A stretch of DNA of 64,000 nt. It comes from Apiotrichum sp. Y4204 (lineage: Eukaryota > Basidiomycota > Tremellomycetes > Trichosporonales > Trichosporonaceae). The stretch spans positions 186,001 through 250,000 of the forward strand of contig JAMYHL010000070.1 of the NCBI GenBank assembly GCA_025531455.1, written 5' to 3'. The notes under the pieces were generated by a model. It was not told where the DNA came from. It worked only from the letters and a program-made list of their open reading frames with translations, and made no database searches. Shown piece by piece: positions 26,311-37,525 of the stretch. The translations under genes were made by a program, and so were the position numbers. The number at the start of each line of letters is the position of its first letter. Positions within the stretch are counted from its first letter, which is position 1.

Positions 26311-29134
26311 ATGACAACCCCACCATCGTCACTCCCATCCCCCGCCCCTTCAGCTGGCTCATCCAAGCCAACGAAACCACAAACTTTCTCCTCGATCGCA
26401 GCGTACCACCCCAACCACGCGTCCCCTCCGGTGGGCAGCTCGCCATCGGCCGCAAGTCAATCCACTGGTCCTCTTCTCGACGACGGTGCATCGACACCGG
26501 ACGCATCATCTGAGTCTTTGTCAGAGGACGCCCACCACCAGACACCCCAGCCTCCGTCCAACTCGGCTGGTGCTGGATTTCCGTCGCATGCGTATCTCCC
26601 GCAGGTGACCGCCTCTCCTCCTCCTCACGCTCCGCCATACGTCCCTCCAGCTCAGCACGCTATGGCACCGGATCCTATTCACACTCTATCGCCCCTTACG
26701 CCTCAGGCCGGATCGGTCTGGGGAACCGCTGGTTGGCGTGCTGGTCCCCCCAGCGCCGGACCTGGATCAGCGTATGGTCCTCCCTCTGCATACCCACGAG
26801 GTGCGCCAAATGGCCATCCTACACACCAGCTGCCTCCTAACCCTCTCGAAGCATATGGCGCACCCGGCTCGCGCCAGTCCATGACATCTACTCCCGGTGC
26901 CGGCCCTGCAGGCGGTGTCAACGGCGCCCCAGCAGGTCGGTCAAACTCGCAGACAGGCGAACCGCGGGATCGCCGGAGAGATCGTCACCGCGACGATGAC
27001 GGCCGGGAACGAGACGATGAGGAAGTCATCAGCACAATCTTTGTGGTTGGATTCCCTGATGACATGAGCGTAAGTCGTTTGACTGTCCCGATGAACAGGT
27101 TGCTGATTTGATACACAGGAACGCGAATTCCAGAATATCTTCACCTTTGCGCCCGGCTTCGAGGCGGCGACTCTCAAGTTCCCTTCGGGAACTGCCCGCC
27201 GCGAGCCTGCTGCCGCCGCCGCGCTCTTGGCTGAGCTTCAACACCTCGCAGCCAACCAAGGCAACATGGGACTTCCTGTGCTGACCCCGGATCATCAAGA
27301 GCAAACCATGGACGAGTCGTTCGCTGCAGCTATGAACTTTGGCACGCAATCGTCTACCGCATCCAACACACCATCGGCTGCCATGTCGTTGACACCGTCG
27401 GCCCAGGCTGGACCCACTTTGGGCCCAACTGCCATCCCCCCCTCAGTTCCTCCGCGTCGGCAGACCATTGGTTTTGCGAGGTTCAAGACGCGTGCCGATG
27501 CCTTGGCTGCTCGCGACCACCTCCAAGGCCGTCGCATCGACCCGCTTACTGGGGCAACCCTTAAGGCTGAAATGGCCAAGAAGAACCTCCACACCAAGCG
27601 TGGTGCTGGCGGTGACGACCTCGTTGGGCTTCTGCTTCGCTCTGGACGCCTCACGCAACTCGTCACGCAGCAACAGGCGCAAGTCCAAGCTCAGACGCTC
27701 CTGTCGGCCGGGCCTCAGACTGCCGGTCCCCACTCTGGTGCTGCTCAGTCAGCGAAGGAGGCGTGGGATGCTTGGCCTGCGCCGAACGCAACCAGTGGTG
27801 AGGGCAAGGGCGACAAGCTGGCCGCTCCACAACCTGTTGGCTCGGCCAACTCGAACACGTCGGGGTCGCCGCCGATGTCTGTGAAGTCGCCAAGCGCGCG
27901 CCCAACAGACAGCAAAGCACTCCTTGCTTTGGCTGAGGAGGCCGATGAGCTTGAAGGCTGGTCTGTGGGTTCAGTAGGCATGTCCGGAATGCCCCTGGAC
28001 TACCCAACATCTGCGTCCAGCTCAGGCCGCTCAGCCGGTGCACCTCCGATGTCGTCTGGAGGACCCTTGGCTACAACACCTTCAAATCTCCATGGGCCCC
28101 AGCACTCTAGCCTCAGTAGCGGATTTGGCGGCTACCAGCACAATTATGGCGCTGGCCTCGGATTTGGAGCGGGCGGACAGGACGGCTCACTCGACCCCCG
28201 AAGTCTTGGCATCGGTAACATGAACCCTGCCGACCAGAACCCGCCCATCAACACGCTCTATATTGGCAACCTTCCGGCCGTCTCGCCCCCGACACATCCA
28301 CCCAACTTCTTGGAGGAGTCGCTGCGCGCACTGTTCCACCGCCGTCCCGGGTTCAAACGGATGTCGTTCCGCCAAAAGATCAACGGTCCAATGTGCTTTG
28401 TCGAGTTTGAGGACATTCCGTTTGCTACCCAGGCAATGCGTGATCTGTACGGTAACACGCTGAACAATCTCGTCAAGGGTGGAATCCGTCTCTCGTATTC
28501 GAAGAACTCGCTCGGCCAGCGCGGCAACTCGCACCAGCAGGCGATGGGTAACTCGATGTTCGGTGGCATTGCGCACACGGTCGCTCTGGCCGGCATGAGC
28601 CCCACCCCTGCCAACAACCAGATGGCTCCTGGCGCACCGGGAGGTTATTCGCTGGCGGTCACCCAGCCTGTGCCCATTGGTCCTCCCTCGAATGCCGGCA
28701 GCAACAGTGGAAGGCAAAGCGGTGACGCGCCGTCGTCGTCGCTGTCGCCCACCGCCCAGCCGTTCAACGCGCCGCTCCCTCCCACGTCACCCCGCTCGCA
28801 ACGGTTCTATGAGCGTCAGCCTCCGAACGCCGCAGGTGGTTCCAATAACAACTCCGCCCAACCTTCCCTCTCAGTCCCGAAGGGCGACCCTGCGCAATCT
28901 GCGTTCAACTCGTACACTCCGACCTCCACAACCCCAGGTGGATTCTCACCCGTTTCCTCGCCGATCCGAACTCCAGCCTCTCTCGGCTGGGTTTCGTCAT
29001 CCACGGGCAACGCAAATTCGGGGCCATTTGGAGGGTTTGATGCCTTCTCCGCGATGCCGCATCACAGCCTCGGCTCGCTGAATGGAGCTGCTAGCGCCTG
29101 GGGTGCAAGCGGTTCTACCAACACATCGGCGTAA
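26311..29134 (+). CDS. WHI3-like RNA-binding protein with two RRMs
   Basis: Two exons (26311-27069, 27119-29134) encode 924 residues. Residues 1-235 are Pro/Ser/Ala/Gly-rich and disordered, then Arg/Asp-rich (RDRRRDRHRDDDGRERDDEE). RRM1 starts at about residue 241 (STIFVVGFPDDMS) but is interrupted: its RNP1-like strand QTIGFARFKTRADALAARDHL is not reached until about residue 369. A long Ala/Ser/Pro-rich insert therefore sits inside the domain, as in Whi3/Nrd1-type proteins. RRM2 is compact (about residues 630-715): NTLYIGNLP, RMSFRQKINGPMCFVEFED and LVKGGIRLSYSKNSLGQRGN. The tail is Ser/Asn/Gly-rich low complexity. Whi3 homologues bind cell-cycle and morphogenesis mRNAs and form granules through such regions. 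The orthologue call is by resemblance. The TAA overlaps a GTAAGT donor consensus (see findings). Confidence 0.85.
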
Positions 29135-30045
29135 GTCGTCTGGCAACCCGACTCGACATATACCCTCGCGCATCACGATCCATTGCTACCTCTTTTTTTG
29201 GGACATTGTCTTCAAGCTGCGCCTGTGCTCCTCTCAAGAGCCTCGCTGTTCAAGCACTACGTTTGATCTCGTTCACCGCCCTTAATTTTGCACACGCACA
29301 CCCACAGTCACTTATTGTCTCCGTCATATTCATATCGTCGCCCACGCCCATGCCCATGCGCCCATTGCCACAGCACCTGCACCAACCGCATACACATCAA
29401 CGTGCATATCAAACTTTCTTGTCTAGCCGCGCCCCCACGGCGCCGGCATCACACTACACACCAACCTCATATCCACCACGACTCGTCAACGCAAGTGTAC
29501 CCAAACGTATCAATACCCCGTACGCCACACCGTCGGGTGTATCCGAGCCGCCGCGGTCGTACCTTGTTGCCACACCCATTTCCAAGCCAATTCCCATTCC
29601 ACATTCTCACTCTCACTCCCATTCTCATTACGGTCTGTTTCATTGCGGCCGCTGGTCGCGCCACTTCATAGCATGCCTGACGATGTATATTGTCTGTCAC
29701 GATTAAGTAATTTGGGTTTGAGAGGTTGCTGATTGACCTTCTGTGATAGTTCATTCCTCAAAGCGTGAACACTTCGAGCGTCCGAATGGCACATAATCTG
29801 CAGGAAAACTCTCTGCATCCATAGGTGACTGGCAGCATGATGCACGGAATACGGAAGCTTACGTCGGCCGTCAGTATTGGATCCATCACGGAAGCCAGGC
29901 TATCAGGCTATCAGGCCTTTCAGCATCCGTTAGCGACGTTAGCACGATATCAACACCACAAGTCACCGCCATTAGAAAGTGATGTTGATGCATACACGGA
30001 GCGGGGGGTACAAGTGAAAGCCGGGGGGTGTCGATCGAGGAAGCC
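29135..30045. other. 3' flanks of two convergent genes
   Basis: About 900 bases between the WHI3-like stop and the mS37 stop. It contains the 3' UTRs of both. A Pro/His/Thr-rich open frame (29206-29706) overlaps a CAT/CCA-rich stretch, and its composition suggests UTR rather than protein. Confidence 0.45.
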
Positions 30046-30634
30046 CTACTTCTTGATTTTGGTGCGGAGGAGGTAGTTGATCTGTCGTTAGAAGGAAGAG
30101 TCATTCAGAGGCCGCGGAGGTGGGGAGGAGCAGTTGGATGGCCGGGAGTGGTGACCATAAACAGTCTCACCAGCTCCAGCCTCGTCCATCGCAATCTCCT
30201 CCCTCCAAACCTCGCCCAATCTCCAATCCCTATGCTCCACACTCACCGATCCACCAGCCTTCTTCGCGCCCTTATGCGGCTTCTGCATACACGCCTGCAG
30301 GCCCCGCGCGGCCGCCGCACACCCCTGTGTGCCCTCCACGTGCCCGCGGATATCGCCCGTCGCGGAGAAACACGCAAGGAGCGCGCCGAGCTCGGTTGCG
30401 CACGGGACGTCGACGGCCTCTGTGGGAGCAACGGAGAAGTAAGGAGGAATAGGCGGCGGCGAGGCGACGGCGAAGGGGAGAGATTCAAGTCGGGAAATCA
30501 GGTCGCGCGAGAATCGTAGAGTCCAAGTATCGTAGAATCGTAGAATCGGAATCGCGTCAGCTCCACACTTTCCCTCCCTCTCGCTTGCTTCGCAACTCAC
30601 TGCGCGTGGGGAGGACCCTGTACCGAATCGCCAT
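30046..30634 (-). CDS. Mitochondrial ribosomal small-subunit protein mS37 (MRP10/CHCHD1)
   Basis: Three exons (30601-30634, 30247-30419, 30046-30081) in consistent phase give only 80 residues. The protein starts MAIRYRVLPTRKAVDVP and carries a twin CX9C motif: C-ATELGALLA-C and C-AAAARGLQA-C, each with exactly nine residues between cysteines. It ends INYLLRTKIKK, like the SINYHLARL end of fungal Mrp10. Twin CX9C proteins fold in the intermembrane space via Mia40, and Mrp10/mS37 is the known one that then enters the matrix to join the mitoribosome small subunit; the basic N-terminus fits. The first intron (181 bases) is long for this window. No single open frame shows the gene; the cysteine pattern and phase-consistent splices are what support it. 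Confidence 0.88.
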
Positions 30635-31114
30635 TTTGTGTTAGTGTGTGGTATCGACGACGGCGATGGCGATGGCGATGGCGATGAGGAGGATGTGGAC
30701 GGCGGTGGAAAAGTCGGAAAACGAGGAGGATTCGGACGGGGGTATTCTCGCGTGGGGCGATGGATCAGTTGTATTGATGCAGTAATTAGCGGAAGCAGAA
30801 GTTATTGAATTCTATCGCTCCTTGCTTATGGACTCATGGGCGTTTTTAACACAATACCAATGACAAGACTACAATGGCTGCTCGTATGGCCGCTTTCGAG
30901 GTGCCATATTTGTGTTCTAGATACTCAAGGACCTCCGCTCGCCATCTGAATCGACGTCACAGCTCCCATCTCGCACGCCAGGAATGCATCTAGGGAATGT
31001 ACATACACGTGTCTGGCCCGAGCCGCGAGCTGTGCGCTGCTCGCTGCTCCAGCTCCGCTCTGCCGGGGTAACAAACTCTCAGCCACACTCTCCGCCAAAG
31101 GCCACCAGGCGGCC
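30635..31114. other. mS37 promoter / RRS1 3' flank
   Basis: 480 bases. It includes a GGCGAT hexanucleotide run (about 30660-30690) just upstream of mS37. Nothing else was recognised. Confidence 0.45.
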
Positions 31115-32322
31115 TTACTTCCGCCTCCTGTTCTCGAGCTGCTGGGTCCGCTGCTCGTGCCTGACCGCCTTGCGGAGGTTGACGCCGCCTTCCTTGCCGG
31201 CGCCGCCCTTCTTCGGTGCCTTCTTGCCCTCCGCAACGCCAATCTTGCCAATGAGGTCCATCGCCGCCTGCTTCTCGCCCTTGAAGTCGCCGACGGTCGC
31301 CTCAAACTTGCGCTTGACGCCCTTGGCGCGCGGCTCGCCCTCAATCTTGCGGTCAAACCGGCCCAACGACGCAGTCGCCGTCTTGGACACCAGCATGCTG
31401 CGCTCCAGCTCAGACTTGCGCGCCGCGCGGGCAGACGCCTTTTCGCTCTGCGACGCCTCGCCGGACAGCGGCTTGCGGTCAAGCGATGAGGTCGGGTTGG
31501 CAGCGGCCGCCTGCGCCTCGGCAACGTTGCGTGCGTGCTGGCGAGAGTTCTTCGCGACGCGGTCCTTACGCTCCTTGCGCGCGGCGGCGCGGGGGTCAAG
31601 CATGGGGTCTGCGTGTGAGCGAGAGCTTCCTGAGCGAAGAGGAAGAAGTGAGCAGGTGGTCGAGCTGTTGGATAACAACGAGCGCAGACCATCATCTTGA
31701 TTGTGCACGTGCCGGCAACACTTCCTACCTTCCTCACTCCCTCCACTTCATTGTACTCACCAGAACCACCCTTGACCTCGTGCAGCCACTGCTCCTCGGC
31801 GTCCTTGTTCTTTCCGTCGCGTCCCCAGCGGTTGACCCACTCCTGGCGCTCCTCGTCCCACACCTTCTTGTCCTTCTTCGAGTGCGAGATGCCCTTGGCC
31901 TTGGCGAAGCGCTCCCACTTGGTGAGGGCCTTGGGCTTGGGAAGCGGCTTCTCACGAGGCAGCTGGAAGATCGGCTCGGGGAGGACAGCGACGGGGCCGT
32001 TCTCGCCCGACTGAGTAGGGAGCGTGAAGAGCGCGCCGAGCAGCGCCTGTGTCGAGGTGAGAGTCAAGGCGAGGAGGTGCGACTCGCGGTTCGACCTGGG
32101 GTCAGAGAGGGAGGAAATACGGAAAGGCTCGATGCTCACTCGTACTCCGCAGCATCGACGGGCATCGTGTCGTATGCCGCCATGAGACCGGCATCGAGCT
32201 CGATGGGCGTCGGGCGGTCGAGCACGTCGGCCGTTCTGATGTTAGCTCTGGCCTGATGTCAAGCTGAACTTGTAATCTCACTTTGAGGCAGCGTATTCTG
32301 CGAGTTGCTGCGAGACGTCCAT
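31115..32322 (-). CDS. RRS1: Ribosome biogenesis regulatory protein Rrs1
   Basis: Four exons (32282-32322, 32140-32235, 31761-32095, 31115-31608) encode 321 residues. Rrs1, with Rpf2, recruits the 5S RNP (5S rRNA, uL5, uL18) into nucleolar pre-60S particles. The start is MDVSQQLAEYAASKTADVLDR, followed by PIELDAGLMAAYDTMPVDA. The strongly conserved Rrs1 core is LPREKPLPKPKALTKWERFA, with KGISHSKKDKKVWDEERQEW and NRWGRDGKNKD. The C-terminal half is basic (DPRAAARKERKDRVAKNSRQ, KRKFEATVGDFKGEK) and ends with QLENRRRK, typical of nucleolar proteins. The gene is divergent from COX7A across 367 bases that hold a motif shared with the NOP53/mS29 spacer. Confidence 0.93.
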
Positions 32323-32689
32323 GTTGGTCACTGTGTTGCTCGACAACGAAGAGAGAGAGTGACCTGAGGATGTCGCGAGAGTGACTTCTGTCCGTCGAGC
32401 ACTCCTTTGATGGTGGCAAGAACTGTGGACCAGGTTGTAGCTTGAAATTGCATAATTTTGGGATAAATGATGAAAAAATAGCCCCACTTAAAATTCGCCC
32501 TGCCTGTCGCAACCTCTGCTATTGTCCTTCGGGGTCACTCGGAATCAGAAAGAGAGCAACCCACCCAAGGCCACCCAAGCAGCTCTGCTCCTCACCCACC
32601 CGTGCTCCTCCCACCCACACCCACTTGGTCGCACCTCGTCTCCGTCTCATCATCCTCATCCACCACTCTCCATCTCCGAAGCAGTAATC
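32323..32689. promoter_or_regulatory. Divergent promoter RRS1 / COX7A
   Basis: 367 bases between the two ATGs. An A/T-rich core at about 32440-32495 stands out from GC-rich surroundings. It includes TGAAATTGCATAATTTT, then TGGGATAAAT (32459-32468) and TGATGAAAAAATAG. The right end, nearest COX7A, is pyrimidine-rich leader. Regulatory roles are inferred from position and composition. Confidence 0.6.
32459..32468 (+). promoter_or_regulatory. TGGGATAAAT motif, copy 1
   Basis: This 10-base sequence lies 137 bases upstream of the RRS1 ATG and about 220 bases upstream of the COX7A ATG. The exact reverse complement is found at 39141-39150 in the other divergent ribosome-related spacer. It is a candidate transcription-factor site; the factor is unknown. 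Confidence 0.4.
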
Positions 32690-33741
32690 ATGTGGCCCGT
32701 CAACAGTGCGCATCACCGAATCCGCTCCCCCACCGGCAGAGAGCTAACATCTCGCAGTCACCCCCAAGATCCGCGAGCGCCAGATCCTCTTCCAGGTGCG
32801 TTGAACTTCGGCAAAATCCCTCCGACGAATCGCGCGCGGTACATCTCAGCAGGCGGCGGACATCGGTCTCGGAGGGGGAGTGATGGTGTTGATGATGGGT
32901 GTGCGGAGTGGTTCCCGGCTATTGACCAGGAGGCGCACTCGTTCTACATGAGAGGGAGCCCGCTCGCGGAGTGGTTCGGGGCATTCCGACAACCCCATCG
33001 CACACTCGGAGATACCTGTTTCGCACCGTTGCCGTTCATTTCCTTCCCATCATATCATGCTAACATTCAGTCGCTCGCCGGCAAGGACTTTGTTTACCTC
33101 CGCAAGCCCGGATCGAAGCCCATGTTCGGTACGTTTGTCTGCCTCTGGCCGTAGACATGTCGCTGACAGAGTGTCTCCGCAACCGATCATGCCTCACCCG
33201 GTTATCCCTATGTGCACTCCCATGCTTGGCCCTCCGAATTGGATCGTGCTCCGAATCATTGCTCCTACGCGACAATGTTACCTGTTGACATGCACTGCAT
33301 GCAACGTGCCGATGTGTCCCCCTCGCCATCACCTCGACTGAACCTCCATCCGTGCCTCGTATCGGCCCTCGGCTCATTGGCTGCTGTCTGTTCCACTCTC
33401 ACCGCCACACCCCCGACACCCCCCGACACATATTCCACTGCGGTTCACAATATCCATCGCGCCCACAAACAGCTGCCTACATGGGTCTCTTCACCGTCGC
33501 TCTTGTTGGCAACGTTTACCAGCTCGTCCAGTACGCTCGTGTACGTGTTTTAGATGTTCATTGACGAGCATATGCTGACACGGTTCTTGATCCCATTTCC
33601 ACCCGATTGATTTCTTCGTCATTGTCCAATCTTATTGCCGCCAACCCTTCCATTCCACAATCCGCCCATCGTCGTTTCTCGTCCACCTCGGTTGATTGCT
33701 TTGCACTACAGGGTGTTGCCCCCACGAACGAGGAGGCGTAA
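32690..33741 (+). CDS. Cytochrome c oxidase subunit 7a-like protein
   Basis: Five small exons (32690-32705, 32758-32795, 33071-33128, 33473-33540, 33712-33741) keep phase throughout and give 69 residues. The protein begins MWPVNITPKIRERQILFQ, with the subunit VIIa hallmark of a short basic amphipathic start and an RQ..FQ element. Next comes DFVYLRKPGSKPMF, then one transmembrane segment (MGLFTVALVGNVYQLVQYA), and it ends ARGVAPTNEEA. Subunit 7a is a single-pass inner-membrane component of complex IV near the assembly and supercomplex surface. Introns make up about 80 per cent of the gene, including one of 344 bases. The subunit identity is by resemblance of a very short protein, so moderately secure. 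Confidence 0.8.
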
Positions 33742-34080
33742 ACAGCAGAGAAAGCATGAATGCATGATTTGATCAGGGTAGCATGGAGAAGCGGGTTGTT
33801 CGTGCATGCCACGCGTGGAGAGCATGGAGAGCTGGACCGCTGGACTCATGGAGCACCTGGGATCCTGGGATCTAAGTTTCGAATCGCTTGGTCGCGGTCT
33901 TCAGGGGTGGGCGCGGCGCAGCGGGCAGGGCGGAGTAATCATTTTCAGGAAGCCGTCCCGCGGGCACGCGATCCACTTTTGACGTCACGGCTAAAAACGG
34001 TAGACTTAACGTACATTCAGAGTTGCAAAGTCGGTGTCCGATGAGCACCACATGTCTGCATCGCCCACTCCTCATCAACC
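33742..34080. other. COX7A 3' flank / CorA gene promoter
   Basis: 339 bases. No gene or repeat was recognised. Confidence 0.45.
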
Positions 34081-36880
34081 ATGAACGCCTCTCCAATGAC
34101 CATAACGCCCGCGGAGTCGGCGGGGGGAACGCCGCCGGAACGCGACGAGCCCGACTCCTTTCGGCGCACGTCGCTCGCCATCGCGGCCGCGAGGCGGTTC
34201 ACGCTTTACGAGGCGGTGGCCGCGTCCCCAACGTCGCCGATCTCCTCGCTGTCCCCGACTGCTCACGTGCACTTTGGCGACAGGGAGCCGCCCCGCTCGC
34301 CGACCTCTCCCACCAGCGCAGTCCCGATTTCCGTCTCCCCGCCATCGCCCACCGCTCCGCGCCGTAGTGGCCCGTTTGGATCGTCGTTTGGCGGCTCCTT
34401 TTTCTCGCGCTCCAGCGGCCCGCCCGCGCGCTATCCATCTCCTCTCCAAGAGGGCCCGGAGCCGGAAGACGAGGAGTCGGCGCTCGGCGCCGGTGCGCCC
34501 CCGGGAACATCGTACGGCTCGGCCCACGCGCACCAGGTCAATGTGGCTGCTCATTCCCCGTTGTCTCACAGTCGCCGGTTCACGTCCGCGACTTCCACGC
34601 CGGCCGCGTCCCCGGGCCTCGAGCGGCCGTCGTCGAGGCGCCGCCGCTCCTCGCTCATGGCGACGCGATACCGCTGGCTCAGTGGGGGAAGCAATACCGG
34701 CGACGAGCCCGGTGTCGATGTCCGCAGCCAGCGCGACCAGGAGGCGTATGGGCACCTGAAGGGCAAAACGCACATTACCGTGCGTAAAAAATGAAGCTGA
34801 ACTTTCTGATCATGTTCTGATTCATTCCAGGTCGTCGATTACTGCTGCGACGCCGACGTGGAGGACTCGAATGTGCGCGTTGACTTTCCAGGCGAGCGCG
34901 TCGGCGAGTGGCTGCGCTCCAAGGCCGGTCAGCGGCCGATGCAGGATGGCAAGCCCAGCGGCGTACGGTGGAGTAAGTGCTGCGAATGCTGCCCAGGAGG
35001 AGTACTGACTCCAGTCCATGTGTCGGGCGTTAACTGGGAGGTCATCAAGACGCTGACCTTGCATTATGGGTGGGTGGCAACACACCTGCGGTTTAGCTTA
35101 CCTCAGACTGCACCCGTTGGCAGTTGAAGACGCGCTGCGCTCCGGCCGCTCCCCGCGCTCGAAATGCGACTTTTATGCCAACCACCTGTATCTCCAGATC
35201 CTGGTATACCACATCCACGCACCTGACCGTGCGGCGCTCGCGCGCGTTGCGGAGGGCATTCCCGAAGGCGTCGGAGTCGGCGATCTCGCGGAGCGCGATG
35301 ACGGCCGCGATAGCGAGGCTCCTCCGGTTGGCATCCCGCCGCGCAAGCGGTGGAGGTGGTGGAAGCGCGAGGAGGGCGCGATTAGACTCCCCGAGGGAAT
35401 TGACAGCGTGTTTGAACCCAGTGGTCCCAATGATAAGGTGGGTTGCAGAATGGAAAGGAACCCAAAATTGACCGCCAGCACATTGCGCAAGAGGAAAACC
35501 GCCTCGTGATCGAGAGGCTCTCCGCGTCGTACATGGTGCCCATCAGACGCGGCATTCTGAGTGTATTCATGTTGCGCGACGGTGAGTACGGAGGTAACCC
35601 ATTGCATACTGACCGCTAACTCATAGGCACACTCATCTCGCTTTCTGCTCATGAGATCCACGAAGCGCTGGCACCGATCTACGAGCGCCTCGAGGACGAG
35701 AACTCGCTGCTTCGCCGCTCTAACGACGTCTCAATGCTATGCCACGCGCTCCTGGACGTGAGCGTCGACCTCAGTGTGGAGATCACGCAGGCGTTCGAGG
35801 CCGAGATCCTCAAGGTGGAGGCCAAGGTGCTCGTCCATGCTCAGGTGCGTTTGAATTGCTGCTTACTGTACACTTACACGCAGCTCGAGCTTGTCCGCCT
35901 TCTGCACATTATTCAGGCGCAGATCCTCCGTTTCCGCAGGCAGGTCAACTCGCTCCTCCATGCTTGCTACGTGCTCCGCGACCAGGATACCCAGCGCGCA
36001 ATCGCGGCCGGTACGCTTACGCAGCCGCGTGCGCGCGGCGCCAGCGACATTTCGTGCTTCAACGGACAGCAGGGGCATGGTCCCTCCGGACTCTCTTCCG
36101 GACTCTCGTTTACTCCCAACTCCACAGCTCCAGGGACCGCGCCCGGCGCTGCGCCGGGGTCAGCCCAGAGTGGTGTTGGCATGCAGCGTCCGCCGATGCC
36201 TCCGCCAATGCCCCCGATTGAGGCCGTTGACCCCCACCACAACAGCATGATGTCAAACCACCTGTCGTCGCACCACATGAATTCGCCCCGCCGCCCGTCC
36301 ACGCCCCACCGTCCATCGCCTCCGCCGGCCGCCCCCATGGGCGTGCCGACTGTCGCGCCCGCGCCCGCGGTCGGTTGGTTCACGCCCCTCGCGCGCGTGT
36401 ACATGAACGACGTGATCGACCATCTTGAGGTGGGTAGAACTGCTAACAGAGCTGACCGCAGATGGTGGTCTCGTCCTCGGAACAATATGTCGGCACATGC
36501 GACCACCTCACGGACTACTGCTTTGTACGTTGATGAGAAAACTGCAGCTGACTCCAGAATGTGCTCTCGTTCCATACCAACAACTCGATGGAGCGCCTCA
36601 GCATTGTTACCGTAGTCTTCCTCCCGCTGACCTTTATCGCCTCGTATTTCGGCATGGTGAGAGTCATACTTGACGTAATACTCATGCCCAGAACTTTGAA
36701 GAATTCCCGTCCCTCGACAATCCCGACAACTATTTCTGGCGCGTGGCCGCCCCGACCACCATCGCATTCTTCCTCATCTTCAGCTATTCATACCTCTGCT
36801 CGGCGTGGGACACGTTTATGCGCCGCATGGCGCGCGCCCGCCAGCGCCGTGAGGTTGCTGCGTCGAAGAAGCGTGAGTAG
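34081..36880 (+). CDS. CorA-family magnesium transporter
   Basis: Ten exons (34081-34779, 34831-34972, 35015-35069, 35107-35437, 35479-35581, 35627-35844, 35884-36429, 36462-36524, 36558-36656, 36692-36880) all keep phase and encode 814 residues. The first ~235 residues are Ser/Pro-rich. The CorA cytoplasmic domain follows: RWIHVSGVNWEVIKTLTLHYGLHPLAVEDAL, HLYLQILVYHI, RLVIERLSASYMVPIRRGIL and YERLEDENSLLRRSNDVSML. A Pro/His/Met-rich insert (about residues 570-680) splits the long helix region. TM1 runs into the signature YFGMN (intron between GM and N), followed by FEEFPSLDNPDNYFW. TM2 is APTTIAFFLIFSYSYLC. An intact GMN implies a working Mg2+ selectivity filter. Extended soluble regions suggest a plasma-membrane (Alr-like) rather than mitochondrial (Mrs2) form. 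The final TAG overlaps GTGAGT, so a further exon is not excluded. Confidence 0.9.
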
Positions 36881-37192
36881 CAGGTGTAGCAGTGTGCGCC
36901 ACAAGTCTTCACGCAGCCGTTTTGCTTCTCTGGTGGCTACCCAGTGTGCATTTACTATGCTCCTCTGCTGTGAATGTCTTTGCCCCACTGATAAGAGCAT
37001 GGTAATGATACTGGACGTGCTTTCGATGCTCTGGGGGACTGTTCTGTGTCTACTTTAGTTATGGGCTCATGCATCGTGTTCTCTTTCCCCTACGCGTACG
37101 GTCGTCTCCCTCCCGCGCCTCGCGACCTCGCGACCTCCGAAACCCCGGCATTGCTTCTTTTCCTCACTGTCTGTCGTCCCTGGTTAAAAACA
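36881..37192. other. 3' flank of the CorA gene
   Basis: 312 bases. It contains a short CTCGCGAC direct repeat near 37120-37140. No gene was seen. Confidence 0.4.
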
Positions 37193-37270
37193 CGACCTCG
37201 GAGAGGTTTGAACTCTCGATCTCCCGATCTCTTAACAGTCGGACGCCTTAACCAGCTTGGCCACGAAGTC
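37193..37270 (-). tRNA. tRNA-Asn(GUU) with a 4-base intron
   Basis: The minus strand reads acceptor GACTTCG pairing with CGAGGTC, discriminator G, D-arm GCC-AAGCTGGTTAA-GGC and T-arm GAGAG-TTCAAAC-CTCTC. The anticodon stem is TCCGA/TCGGG. Between its strands are 11 bases, CTGTTAAGAGA: a 7-base loop CT-GTT-A..A plus 4 extra bases after position 37. The GTT anticodon and body closely resemble fungal tRNA-Asn. The second copy at 50126 has the same stems but a 9-base insertion. Confidence 0.9.
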
Positions 37271-37525
37271 GACGATGACGGCTTTCGGCTCGATGCGAGC
37301 CGCCAAACGCCGCAGCGACACGATCAAAGCCGAACCTGGTGAAGCACCGTCGCATGTATAATGATGCTCTCCTTCTCATAATGCCAATGCCAATCCATAA
37401 TGAAAGTACAGTACAGACACGCTCTCGGCGTGCGTCTAAGGGTATCCCAGGACATGCACTCTGCTGAGAGAATAGCTCAGCGTCCCCGCCTCTCCGTAAC
37501 CTCCCCCGAAAGCACGCAAAGAAGC

